Assembly (NCBI GenBank): GCA_001724265.1
Contig: MEDY01000180.1
Coordinates: forward strand, 1 to 58,236
From: Rhizaria sp. SCN 62-66
Taxonomy: Eukaryota; Rhizaria, unplaced
Direction: 5' to 3'
Length of the DNA: 58,236 nt
The translations under genes and the position numbers were made by a program. Shown one piece after another: positions 32,936-43,866 of the stretch. Under the pieces are notes generated by a model, which was not told the DNA's origin, did no database searches, and saw only the letters and a list, made by a program, of their open reading frames with translations. Position 1 is the first letter of the stretch, and each line of letters starts with the position of its first letter.

Positions 32936-33964
32936 TCAGCGAACACGGCGCGCTTCCAGCCAGTAAAGTGAGCCAAGTTAGCAAATCTCAGACCTGATAG
33001 CTGGACTTGTAGACAGTGACTGTTGTCCGTGGTGATACTCTGTTTGTTCTTGGTCAAGCCTAACTCTTGTGTGTGAGAACATTTCTACTCTGCGGCAAAG
33101 ATTACACGCGTTAAACGAACAGCATTTATCAACAGAGTGGGAGGTCGCTGCATTTCATCCGTGTAATGGCATCCTCACGTTTAGCAATCACAATCACATG
33201 GTGTTTACGATCGAACAGCAGTGGCGTTCTGTTGTTGTTTATCTATAGTACTAGCTTTTCTATGTGAGAGTTTCTTCTATATTGTTTATATTCACAAGGG
33301 CCTGTGTTCCAAATACAGTCCATCATCTTATGACACTTCAGCTCATCGTTGACGATTTTGTGGTGACAGCGGCTGGTGTCCAGTTTGGACAAGTCGTGTT
33401 TTGACATCAACCTCCAGACACATCAAATGATCGTTGTTTGTCAATTTAGCAACGAATCTAGTGACAAACAACGCATTTGCCGTCTTTAATTTTACAATAT
33501 TTTATAAAGATGACATTCCAGCGTGAAATTATGGGACGCCGCGTTTGAGAGGTGCCTTGAGACGAAACAAGATCTAAACCGTGACAAATCGTGTGTTGTC
33601 AGCAGTATTTGTACAGTGTTGCATAAGAAATTGTCGCGCGCACTAAAATCAAATTTGTGTTATGTGCAAATATGTGTGCAACGTCGTACTGTCCCCCGCT
33701 ATCACCCTGCCACCGGGAAAATGCAACTCGATGAACAGGATGAATCACTTGGACTCGCAGTCTTGCAAGTAGTCTGACGGCTTTGTGTTGAAACGTTTCT
33801 GTGATTTGAGATGTCCAGCAGGTATCTGAGGTATCTATCTCACCTTTTACTTTACCGTCTTGTTTTTTTGATTGTTACTTTCCCCTTCGTTGTTTCACCG
33901 CAGATCAACGTTCTCATCGCCCGAAGCACCAATTTGCAGCTGACATTAGCCCGCCTGTGCGCGA
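32936..33964. other. 1-kb AT-rich spacer upstream of the TAG-interrupted gene
   Basis: No conserved ORF is visible. The longest open stretch, 33523-33777, begins with GTG and has no familiar motif. A strong hairpin lies at 33432-33473. A pyrimidine tract ending in CAG at 33903 looks like a splice acceptor 61 bases before the next ATG, so a 5' UTR intron is likely. Confidence 0.5.
33432..33473. repeat. 12-bp perfect inverted repeat, 18-base loop
   Basis: CGTTGTTTGTCA (33432-33443) and its exact complement TGACAAACAACG (33462-33473) can form a 12-bp stem. It lies in otherwise AT-rich intergenic DNA between SYF1 and the next gene. Confidence 0.7.
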
Positions 33965-36900
33965 ATGTCCAACTACAGCGACATTGACAGCGCCCGCGCT
34001 GTGGAGCAGGAGCTGGCGGCCGCTGCTGCGGTGTTTTGCGCGACGCGGACGACGTCCAACGCAACCATCACCACCAAACCCGACCACGACGCGGAGCTGG
34101 CTGCGTTTTACGCCGGCGCAAGCGTTGATTTCGCAGCCCTGCATGTGCCGCTGAAGTGGCCCGACTTGGCATCATTCAAGGGCAAGCCTGCGATAAATGA
34201 GCCGTTGATCCGCTTTCTCCCCGCGGCCAGTCCTGCGCCTTTGCTGCTGCCGCAGTACCACCGGTGGGATGACGACACCGGTGGCGTCGATGAAACTACG
34301 GACGGCGTCGTCTCCACCGCATCCTAGAGCTCCGAGAATGCAGTTAGTTCTATCGGTATGGCATCGACGGTGTTTAATCTGCCACGCAAACCGCGCAGCT
34401 CTGGGAGCCAGGCTCGCAGCGGTGCAAAAAGCAGTCCGTTCAAGTACAGCAACGACTCCCGCGGCTCGCTGCTCATTGCAGAGGCCCTGAGCGACATGTA
34501 CCTCAACGGCAAGCTCAGCGAGCACAAGGCCCGCGACGTAGTTGCAGAGCTCGCACGCGTGACACAGAACTTACCACCCTACATCGGGTCGTTCAACGGG
34601 GAGACAGGCCAGTTTGCGGTCAAGCAATCTGTCGCCGCATTCTCACGAGCGCCGGCGCCTGCACCAGCGCCTGCAGCAGCGTCAGCGCCAGAGCCCGCGG
34701 CAGCGTCAGAGCACGCGGCAGCGTTGCCGGCAGATGTGATCTATGGGAACAACGAGCTTTCACCAACAGACAATACCGACGCATTGCTGCAGTACACCGA
34801 ACCAGTCTTCCCTTTCCTCATCAAAGCCCACCGCCGCCTCACGCGCAACAGAGCACTTATTGCTCCCCAACCGGAGACAGGCGTATTTCTCGCAGAAATC
34901 TGCGACGCGAGAGCCTGGCCTTCGGTCGCAGCACTCAAGCAACTCGCGAACGTGTTTATTTCGCAGACCCCTCCACTCAATTCCAAAGAGCATCTCAGCG
35001 ATGTTGTGCTACTTGCGAACCAGCTCTACGAGTTGTTTCACCACGCCACGCGCACCGACACGAATGTCGGATTTGCGCTGCCCTGGCCCACCGGGCTTGC
35101 AGACCCGACGCTGGCCGCGCGCGCAGGTCCGCTGCTGCTGGCGCTGGCTGACGCGCGGTACCAGAACCGGCCCCAAATGCCCGCGACGGGGCCCTGGTCG
35201 GCGGTCAGGCAGCGGCAGATGTTTCTTATGAAGGCCGTGACCGCGTTGAACTTAGCTATCCACCCGATGTTGCGCTCGCTGTTCGCCGCCGACGTCGATT
35301 GGCGAAACGACTGCTCACCGGAATCTTTGGCGCTGCGTGCGGTTCAGCGGAGTGTGCCGAAGATCTTTGTCCAGGACGGGAGCCTTTTCACAATGGCGGA
35401 GCTTGAGCACATACTCGACTGCATGGCCGTGCTGTTGACAGTGGTCAACAGGTCCCGCCTGCCGCTGGTTATGGGGCGCTCGTACCCGGCCGTTGGTGGC
35501 GGCGGCGTGACATCATTCCATGAGTTGCGCTACCACTCGACCGTGCCGTCATTTCTTGCTAATTGTCTCAACCCACGCACACAGGACATGGCTGTGCAAG
35601 GCTCTGAGAGTCTGCGCAGTCAAATGCAGCTGCCGCTCCTGCCAGAGGGCGAACACGTGACGAAGTCGACTGTTGTGAGGGCGCTCGTGCGTTTATGGTA
35701 CCGCACGCGCGCGCTGCTTGTGACCGACCAGGCTGGTGTCGACGCTTGCTTCACACACTGGCATCTGCTACAGCGCGCTGTTGCTGCCAACCCAACGCTT
35801 TTAGAGATGTTTCCCACGGGTATATTGACGCCAACTGGCGTGGGAACAACGGTGCACACAATTCCAGCACTTATTGCACGTTTGCGCCTCTGTATTCCGT
35901 ACTATGCAGTTTCAGCCACTGCCCCTCTGTCTTGTAAGACGCTGCAAGAGGCTTTTACAACGATGGGCGCGTCGCAACAAGACGCGCTGCTGGTTGATTT
36001 GAGCGAGATGCTGCGATTGCTCGAGGATTTACCCTATTCTGTGTTTGAGTTCTCGCACTTTCTCACGCTCAAGAGCGCTCTGATGCCGTTCTATAACCAT
36101 CCGCAACATAAGTATCGTATTCGCCGGTTTATCGAGTTGTGTGGCAAATCGGCCGATGATATGCTCAATAGCGCGCTTTACGCGGTGTTATTTCACATAC
36201 TAAGCAAAAATCACAACGCATTTGGTAGCCCTAGTGAATACGTGACCGTGTATGCCGACTTGCGCAAAGACATCTTGCCTGCCGCATGCGCCTCGTTTGC
36301 GGCTGTCGACGCTATTGCCACGCTCGGAGCTGAGAACGAGTCGCAGTAGCAAATGAGCACCCGAGTCACTGCGGGCTTGGCGAAGCGGGATCCTAGAGCT
36401 CCTAACCAGGGCCTCTTGGTTGATTCCATATGGTATTTTTCTTTCGACTCGATTCCAGCGTCTTCACTAGCGTCCATAGACCTCGAGGCGCTCGACTGCG
36501 ATGACTTTTTCATCGGCCAGGTACTGCTCTCGACCATCTGGCGCTGCGACCCGTGGGGGCTGGCACGCATGTATAATAAGCCGACACCGATCAATTGGCG
36601 CCTATCCTACCTTGCTTTTAGCTTCGGGACTGTTCCATTCCTTCATAAAGATGATAAGTTGAGCACTAACGGGGTGGCCGGCGAACAGACCTTTGTGACG
36701 CCACTGTTTGGATGCTCTTTCGACCTCATCCCAGGTTTTTCATCGGCGGTGGAGACCTGGGCCTTCAGGTCCGGTGCCAGTGCCGCTGATTTTCGGACCA
36801 GGAAATTCTCGGTGATGAGCGCGCTGGCGCTTGTGGCACACCCGCTATTTAGCAATGCGCTCCTGCTCGAGGCAAAGTCCGTGGCGGATTTGTCGAGCCA

Positions 36901-38533
36901 TATCGGCGGGCTGTACTGCGAGATGATGGGCGTGCTGCACAAGAGCGTATACACAGGGGTGTTCAACGACGGCAAACTGCTGGACACATTCTTGGACACG
37001 GTTGGGCGGCTGCTCTCTGGGTGCAACCGCGTTGGCAAATTGCATCTGCGACATAACAACTTATCCGATGCGACTGGCGATGCATCGCCCCTCCGCCCGA
37101 ATGTGGGTTCGGTCCATCAGTCTTTGCGGTTCGTGCCAGGATTGCTTTGTGCGGGCTCAGCGGCCGAGAAGGACAGGACTGACGAGGCCATACTGGTGGG
37201 GCTGCCGCTGGATTTTTTTCCCGCTAATACGCGTGAAATGAGCGATATGTGCTTTATTTTACGCCTTCGACTCTGGTACCGGTTGCGCTTTGTTCCATGT
37301 CGCAGTGCACGCGAGATCGTCGTCCTTAGCCGGCTGCACGCGTCTTTGATGCGCAATGATGCTGAGTTAACCCATGCTCGCTTGCACAGCGGCGATGCTC
37401 TATCTGGTACCAAGAGTGCGACAGATACGGAGTCCATGGCGCAGGAGTTGGTGTCAAAACTCACAAGTTACCTCGTTTCTAGCGGCGCGCGAGATATTTA
37501 CCTGCTGCTGGATACCGTTCAAGGTGCGCTGTGGGCGATGGGGGCCACGCAGAGCGACTTGCCAGCTCGAGACGTCTGGTGGTTCCGCGAGCTGTTTCGC
37601 GCACTATCATATGATCTTGGGATCACATTCCCTCAGCAGACACTTCGAGAACTTTGCGAGTACGCCGCAAGCGAGGCCGTGCCAGTTTTCGAGCACACTG
37701 TCTCGGAGGTTTTCCGCGTGTCCACAGAGATGACTCTCGCTACTCGGGACACTGCGGGTGATGAACTTGATCCGACGCGCGACACGAACGTTATGGAGAT
37801 CGAGATGAATCCGTCAATGATGAAGGCCTTCTCAATTGCGCTGATGTGGCTCCACAGTTAGCGGTACGGCGACCCGCAGCGGGCGTCAGCTGCACTTACA
37901 GTGCAACGCCGACTTTTCCCGTTGGAGGCGAGCTCCAACACTGAAGCATGCAGTCGGAAGCAGCTGTACAGCTCCGTGGCCGACCGCCGCCGCGAGACCG
38001 ACACGTCGTTCCCCTGGCCGTTCCGCACGTGCGCCAAGGACATCCCGCGCGAGCGCGAGGCCTTGCGGCGCATCGCCAAAATGAACGCGCATCATGATCG
38101 TGATTTCGCGAAAAAGACAAGGATTCATGACTTGACGATCCAGGCTCAGACGCGGCTTCAGGTGGGTGGCTTTTGGAAGCAGCTCATCTCCCAACTCGAG
38201 CACAAAGGTCCGCTGCACGATGCGACGTTACGAGAGTTTGCTCGCCAAATGCAGCGCCCAAGTGCGAGTGGTGTGTGGCGGAGCAAGAGTGACCACGCAC
38301 TTTACCAGGGCTCGACACTCAAAGGGTTCAAGCATGGGCGCGGCGTGCAGCGCCACTCCGACGGCACAGTGGAGCGCGGCAGATGGGCTGGTGGAGTCAT
38401 GATGGGGGCTTTCGAGATTGAGAGACCCGGAGAACCGCTTGCGCGAGTTACGTACGCGACTGGCAAGGTGACGGGCGTGGTCACAGCGGTCGACGCAGGC
38501 GCCGTTGGGGCGTTATTGATGAGGTTCGTGTGA
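33965..38533 (+). CDS. Unrecognised 1,523-codon frame with three in-frame TAG codons and a C-terminal MORN-like motif
   Basis: I do not recognise this gene. One frame runs from ATG 33965 to TGA 38531-38533 and is broken only by TAG at 34325, 36347 and 37859 (codons 121, 795 and 1299). There is no frameshift, TAA or inner TGA. Read conventionally it is four consecutive ORFs: 33965-34327, 34358-36349, 36353-37861, and a fourth whose first ATG lies near 38080. The second TAG is followed by CAA and then ATG. Apart from a short Ala/Pro run near residue 235, the protein lacks the low-complexity tracts of its neighbours. Its codon use is less GC-biased, hinting at a different origin. Residues near the C-terminus (YQGSTLKGFKHGRGVQRHSD with a following G-x-W-x-G-G) fit one to two MORN motifs. 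Alternatives are a sense-UAG gene, a readthrough gene of viral ancestry, or a decaying gene. Confidence 0.6.
34325..34327 (+). other. In-frame TAG, first of three
   Basis: The TAG is followed in the same frame by ten open codons and then ATG 34358. Confidence 0.9.
36347..36349 (+). other. In-frame TAG, second of three (TAG CAA ATG)
   Basis: The frame continues without a gap. The CAA after the TAG is the first codon of a known leaky-stop context, although the next codon is ATG rather than the full motif. Confidence 0.9.
37859..37861 (+). other. In-frame TAG, third of three (TAG CGG)
   Basis: The frame stays open after this TAG to the TGA at 38531. The next in-frame ATG is about 70 codons later, so independent translation of the last part would lose the bridging residues. 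Confidence 0.9.
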
Positions 38534-38972
38534 CGGCGTGTGTCTCTGTCCCCTCACGCATTCCTCGTCTGGCGGATTTTAAGTTATTTAGCCACAACAT
38601 GTCTTTTAAATGAATGTAGTTCTATATTTAGCCTATTTTATTGAATATAAATGCTTAAATAACCCGATTACATGTTGGGGTTGTCTATGAAAGCAAGTGT
38701 CTGTCACGCGTAGCGAGTGTAACAACCTTCTGTGAATGCTCTAGGATATCACACTAACACGAGTTTCTATCACAATTCTCAAGTAAAAAACATATAAAAT
38801 GACACGAATATTATAAAACAATCATTTATTCAATACACAATTAATTTGATATGCTAGCTAAGATTCATATGATAAACTTGGTTATATTGATACCCCCAAC
38901 GAATGACTGAAAGTCGCGGCGGCCGGTAATCCCCTCGGCACCGTCACCGTCACCGTTCCAGCCATCGTCAAC
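38534..38972. other. Convergent AT-rich spacer
   Basis: These 439 bases between two convergent genes are strongly AT-rich (38580-38900) and contain several TATAAAA-like runs. No gene is seen; it must hold both 3' ends. Confidence 0.5.
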
Positions 38973-41020
38973 TCACTCGTCGTCGCTCATCTCATCGACC
39001 GGAAGCTGCTCGACCCTGAGCCAGAGATTGTCGCGCGCCACCCAGCGCAACGCGTCGTTGAGGCTGACGACGCCCAGCACGTTTCCGCGCTGCATCAGCC
39101 CGGGCTCGCAGTCGCCGACGGGCATGGCGCCGGGCAGCCCGCGCACGGCCCACACGTGGTGCAGCCGCTGCCACTTGAACAGCGCCAGCAGCTCGCCGAA
39201 CGGGATCGTGTCGGGCACGGCCCAGCCGCCCAGCGCGGAGGGCGCGAAGATGGACAGGTAGTCGCCCACCGTCAGCTCAAGGCGCTGATCCAGGTATTGG
39301 CGCACGGACACGCCGGGTCCGCCAGAGGCCGTGGGGCTCAGCACGGTCGGCGTCAGCGCGGAGGCGCCCGTCAGCGCCGCGGGCACGTGCGCGCTCAAGC
39401 CGCTGGCGCTGTTGCGGCTGCCGTTGCTGTCCCCCGCGGACGCGGTCGCCGTTGCGGTCACCGCGACGGCGGGCGCGGAGGACGAGAACGACATCTCGGC
39501 CGCAGACACGTTGCCGAAGTCGCCAACACTCGCCGCGCTGGCTTCCGCGTCCATGCCCGCGCCCACGGCGGCGCTGGCGCTGGTGACAAGGCTGCCCGCG
39601 CGCACCGCGCCCGCACTCTGCTTCACGGCGGCGGCGCTGGCGGCATAGTTAGCGTCGTCGGCGGCGTCCGCGGCAGCTTTGGCGGCGGCAGCCTTGGCCG
39701 TGACGGCGGCCGCGCTAGCGCCGAGCAGCGCGCCGACCGAGGCCAGCAGCTCGGCGCCGCTGGCCGTACTCTCTTCGCTCAACACACTCGGCGCGCCGGC
39801 GGCCGTAGAGGTCTTGGCGGCGACCGCCGCGGCAACACTGGCGTCGTGCTTGTGCGCGTTGCTGTTGCTGTTCGCGGTTGCAGCCGTGGCAGCGGCAGCA
39901 GCGGGCGCGGGCGCGGGCGCAGGGAGCGCGTCGATGGCGGTCTGCTTGAGCGCCGAGGCGTCGAGGTGGCCCGCGAGACGGCCCGTCTTGCGGTCGAACA
40001 CGGCCACGAGCATCGACGCGAAGTCGAACCCTTCCGTGGTGCTCACAGTGCCCGCGCTCGCGCCGGCACCGCTGCTGCTCGCGGAGCCGCCGGAGGGGCC
40101 GCTGGCGTTCTGGCCGCGGTAGCCCTCGATGGCGGCCGCGGCCTCGACCAGCGGGTCGTCCAGGTAGGCCACGTGCGAGGGCCGCGAGATGTGGGAGGAA
40201 AAGCAGTTGATCGGCAGCGCGGCGACGCGCAGAACGCGGGAGTAGACGTCGTTCTCGTCGTCGGCGGCGTCGGCGCTGGCGTCGCGGCTGTCGTCGCCGT
40301 TGTCAGAGTCCGAGTCTGAGTCGCTAGCCGCAGCCTTGCTGCCGGCGCCGCGGCGGCTGTGCGCGGACGCCAGCGTCGTCGTCGGGGCCGCGCTGTCGGC
40401 GCCGCCGCTGCTCTTGATGGTCCGCGCGTCGCTGATGAACTGGTGTAGGTGGGCGACCAGGTCGGACTCTGAGAAGACGCAGTAGAGAGCGTAGCTGCCT
40501 TCCGACTCGAACGCGACGGTGCGGTGGCAGCCAGGCGCAAGAATGGTGATGACGGCGTGCAGGGAGGAGGTGGAGAAGATGGGGATGTAGGGGTTGACCT
40601 GGGAGGCGTTGATGAAGTGCTCGACGCTGGTTTGGCACACCTCGGTGATGTCGCTGCTCGAGAGGTGGTTGCGCAGGAAGCGGACAACGTCGAGGCCGTC
40701 AACCAGGCCAAGGCAGTCGTCATCGTCGTCGAGAACGGGGAACGAGAGCACGTTGTGCTGGCGCAGCATCAGCACCACGTCGGCCATCGTGTTGGTGGCG
40801 CGGAGGAACTTGACCGGACTGGGGCGCTTCACGTCGTACACGCGCGTCGACAAAAGCATCTCCATGAACGGGTTCGGCACTATATCGGGCGTAAAAAAGC
40901 AACGGATCCAGGTGTAAGCTACGTGGACACTGGCGGTGCGTGGTGTAGAGTTGGACTTTGGGGTAGATTTGGAGCGAAAAAAGAGGACGTACCGCGGGCG
41001 AGTTCTGAGTCGGAGGACAT
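38973..41020 (-). CDS. CBS-domain protein (about four CBS motifs)
   Basis: CBS domains bind adenosyl ligands and regulate enzymes or channels; the partner here is unknown. Exons are 41020-40993 (28 bp, MSSDSELAR) and 40879-38973, with a 113-bp GTACGT intron, giving 644 residues. The junction creates VPNPFMEMLLSTRVYDVKRP; starting at the inner ATG 40865 would lose this. The first CBS pair is about residues 25-165 (NTMADVVLMLRQHNVLSFPV, then SLHAVITILAPG with VFSESDLVAHLHQF). A third motif is around 235-325 (LVAVFDRKTGRLAGHLDASA). The last is near 570-640 (FGELLALFKWQRLHHVWAVR and NVLGVVSLNDALRWV). A long Ala-rich insertion separates the third and fourth. It is not clearly an AMPK gamma subunit. 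The stop is TGA. Confidence 0.85.
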
Positions 41021-41376
41021 GTGGGAAAGTGCTGAGAGACCTGCGTGGATGCAGTCTTGCGACAATATGAATTTAAAGCTACAGAGAAAACTGTCGGCAA
41101 ACTACGGACAGCTTTGTCGCAGTGCTATTTGACGTCCAGGAACGCGAGATCAGAACGAAATGCGACTGCCACCACAAGAACCTTTCGCTCTTCTCCCACG
41201 CCTGTTCAATCACCGTTGACTTCTTCCCAATGCATACACCACTTACTTTGATCGTTAACGAGAAATTAACAAGTATTTATGGACCCAAAGCTGACGAATA
41301 TACACTTTCTCTTTTACAAAATTTGTGTAGTCTTCTCACTTGCTGTAGATATCTTCGTTCTAAGGAGCGCAGTGTG
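41021..41376. promoter_or_regulatory. Divergent promoter region CBS protein / HACL
   Basis: This 356-bp region lies between oppositely transcribed genes. The HACL frame is open upstream to 41122, with an ATG at 41231, but the translation there looks like untranslated sequence. No named motif is seen. Confidence 0.5.
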
Positions 41377-43866
41377 ATGTCACAATCTCTCCCTTCCGCT
41401 TCGTCGCCCGTCGCTGCACCTGCTGCAGCGCGCGCCCCCGCACCCGCGCTGCTGGGCGAGGACGTTTTGGCGATGCAGTTGGCCCACTTGGGCGTGCGCC
41501 ACGTCTTCGGCGTGGTCGGCATCCCTGTCGTGGGCTTCTCGCACGCGTGCCAGCGCGCCGGCATCAGCTTTTTCTCCTTCCGTAACGAGCAGTCAGCGAG
41601 CTACGCCGCCGCGACCTACGGCTACCTCACGGGCCGCCCCGGCGTGTGTCTATGCGTCTCTGGCCCCGGCGTTGTACACGCACTGGCCGGGCTCGCCAAC
41701 GCACAGGTCAACGCCTGGCCCATGCTCCTGCTGGGCGGCTCCCACCGGCTCAGCGACACGCACCGCGGCGCCTTCCAGGAGGCCCCCGCGACGCACGGTG
41801 CCATGGTTGCACCCTACGTCAAGTTTGCCGCGTGTCCTGTGGACCTGGAGCACGCCGCGTACTGCTTCACCAAGGCCCACGCGGCCGCGGTCGGCGGCAG
41901 GCCCGGACCTGTGTACATTGAGCTCAGCGAGACACTGCTCACGCTACCCGTTGCACACAACACGAACAGCTCCGACAATAGTAGCGCGACTCACAAGAGT
42001 ATTAACCACGATGTCAGCACTTTTGCGTTGGATAAGAGCGTGTATGACTCGTTTATTCTCCCTGCGCCATGGTCCCCCCGGCCCGTGCGCCTGCTCCCGG
42101 CGCCCGCCAACCCGGCCGCCGTGACCGCCGCGGCCGCCGCGCTCACCCGCGCGCGGCGCCCGCTGCTGTACCTGGGCAAGGGCGCCGCGGCCTCGGCCTC
42201 TGCCCCCGCGGCCGCTCTCGCGCTGTGTTCCAGGTTCGGCATTCCGTTCCTCGCCGCGCCCATGGCAAAGGGCGTGATCGATGACGACCACGCGCTGTGC
42301 GCGGGGGCCGCGCGCTCGCGGGCGCTGGCGCAGGCCGACGTCGTTGTGCTGGCGGGCGCGCGCGCGGGGTGGATGCTGCGCCACGGCAAGGGGCTCGCGG
42401 CCAAGGGCCCGCTCACGGTCATCCAGATCGATGTAAGTGGCGAGGAGGTCGGCTCAGTGGGGCTCGTCGCGCCGCAGCCCCGCTTTGGCACCGCTTCCGG
42501 ATCCGCTGCCGCCGTCAACGGCCCATGCGCTCTCAGCGACGCGATTGCGCTGCAGGGCGACGTGGGCCTGGTGCTGGGTCAGCTCGACCGCGAGCTCTCG
42601 AAGCCTCAGGACGCCGCCGTCACTGCGAGTGCTGCTGGCGTAAGCGCAGACCGTGAGCAGTGGGTGCGCGCGCTGCTAAAGCTGGCCGCCGCGTCCAAGG
42701 CCAAGCTCGACGCCAAGATTGCCCGCGACATTCTCGCCTCGACGCCAACAACACAACAGTCCCAGTCCCAGTCGCAGCCACTCGGTGCTGCACAGGCACG
42801 TCAGCCGCAGTCGCACTCGCCGCCCCCTGCGCTGGAGCGCGCTGCGCTGATGTCGTACCACGCGGCGCTCGGCACTCTGCAGCCGCTGATCCCGCCGACC
42901 GCGACGCTCGTCACCGAAGGCGCCAACACGATGGACAACGCGCGGCTTATCTTACCGTCGCACCGCCCGCGGCACCGGCTTGACGCGGGCGCCTTTGCCA
43001 CCATGGGGCCCTCGATCGGCGCCGTGCTCGCCGCGTTCGTCGCCCGCTCAGAGCCCGACACTGAGTCCGCTTCTGCGGTGCCGCTGGTGGTGGGCGTGTT
43101 CGGCGACTCGTCCTTCGGCTTTGCGGCCATGGACGTCGAGACGCTGGCGCGCTACCGTGTCCCCGCAGTGCTTTTCGTGATAAACAACAACGGCATCTAC
43201 AGCGGCAGCGACACCATCGCCAATGGGCTCGCTGAAGAGGCGCACGACGCGCGGGCCCAGCTTACGGTCACCACGTGCGCCAATAACAATAACAATCGCG
43301 ACCGTGACAGCGACTCTGCTGGCGGCTGTGACGGCCGCAGTGGGGTGGCGGGCTCCATCTCGCCCTACCATCCGCACAACAGCGCGGTCTCAGCCCTGCC
43401 TCACAGTCACTCTGCTCACGGTCACTCTGCTCACAGTCACTCTGCTCACAGTTGCAGCCCCTCTGCTTCCGGCCCCGGGGCACCCGTGGCGGCGTCGCTG
43501 CCAACCACGGCGCTGACGCCGCACCTGCGCTACGACGCACTGGCCGTTGCGCTGGGCGCGCATCCCACGCTGAGCTGCACCGTAACCACCCCCGCCGCGC
43601 TGGCTGCGGCCGCGCAGCGCGCGTTTGAGGCCGTCGCCGAGCACAATAACAGCATCAGCAACAGCAACAATGCGAGTGTGTTGCTGCCGGTGGTGATCAA
43701 CGTCATTATCACACCAGAGGGCGCCGGCGCGGCCAAGCTCAAGTCCACCGATGCCTTCTTTGGCGGCAGCGGTAAGGCGACTGCTACTGCTACTGCTGCT
43801 GCTGCTGCTGCTGCTGCTGAGAGTGTGGGCAACACCATCAAGACGACACTGACGGCGGCGCTGTAA
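41377..43866 (+). CDS. HACL1: 2-hydroxyacyl-CoA lyase (ThDP enzyme)
   Basis: HACL cleaves 2-hydroxy fatty acyl-CoAs in alpha-oxidation, using thiamine diphosphate. I start at ATG 41377 (MSQSLPS), about 25 residues before the conserved LLGEDVLAMQLAHLGVRHVF; an upstream in-frame ATG at 41231 is possible. The gene is intronless with 829 residues, against 578 in human. The catalytic Glu lies in FRNEQSASYAAATYGYLTGR. The middle domain (PRPVRLLPAP, then LYLGKGAA and FLAAPMAKGV) follows. The ThDP/Mg motif begins GVFGDSSFGFAAMDVETLAR and ends NNNGIYSG. Large insertions occur at about 455-495 and 625-705; the second holds a 12-mer repeat cluster. The C-terminus ends TAAL, so no standard PTS1 peroxisomal signal is visible. 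Oxalyl-CoA decarboxylase is the close alternative. The stop is TAA. Confidence 0.92.
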   Translation: MSQSLPSASSPVAAPAAARAPAPALLGEDVLAMQLAHLGVRHVFGVVGIPVVGFSHACQRAGISFFSFRNEQSASYAAATYGYLTGRPGVCLCVSGPGVVHALAGLANAQVNAWPMLLLGGSHRLSDTHRGAFQEAPATHGAMVAPYVKFAACPVDLEHAAYCFTKAHAAAVGGRPGPVYIELSETLLTLPVAHNTNSSDNSSATHKSINHDVSTFALDKSVYDSFILPAPWSPRPVRLLPAPANPAAVTAAAAALTRARRPLLYLGKGAAASASAPAAALALCSRFGIPFLAAPMAKGVIDDDHALCAGAARSRALAQADVVVLAGARAGWMLRHGKGLAAKGPLTVIQIDVSGEEVGSVGLVAPQPRFGTASGSAAAVNGPCALSDAIALQGDVGLVLGQLDRELSKPQDAAVTASAAGVSADREQWVRALLKLAAASKAKLDAKIARDILASTPTTQQSQSQSQPLGAAQARQPQSHSPPPALERAALMSYHAALGTLQPLIPPTATLVTEGANTMDNARLILPSHRPRHRLDAGAFATMGPSIGAVLAAFVARSEPDTESASAVPLVVGVFGDSSFGFAAMDVETLARYRVPAVLFVINNNGIYSGSDTIANGLAEEAHDARAQLTVTTCANNNNNRDRDSDSAGGCDGRSGVAGSISPYHPHNSAVSALPHSHSAHGHSAHSHSAHSCSPSASGPGAPVAASLPTTALTPHLRYDALAVALGAHPTLSCTVTTPAALAAAAQRAFEAVAEHNNSISNSNNASVLLPVVINVIITPEGAGAAKLKSTDAFFGGSGKATATATAAAAAAAAESVGNTIKTTLTAAL
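43403..43446 (-). repeat. Dispersed 12-mer cluster in HACL (exact copy 43414-43425)
   Basis: There is one exact GCTCACGGTCAC with flanking one-base variants (CTCACAGTCAC). They form a 15-bp periodic array translated as Ser-Ala-His-Gly/Ser-His repeats inside a non-conserved loop of the enzyme. Confidence 0.85.

Noticed and set aside
33523-33777. 84-codon frame upstream of the TAG-interrupted gene
   Set aside because: It starts with GTG, shows no motif, and is followed by a splice-acceptor-like tract; more likely 5' UTR or spacer.
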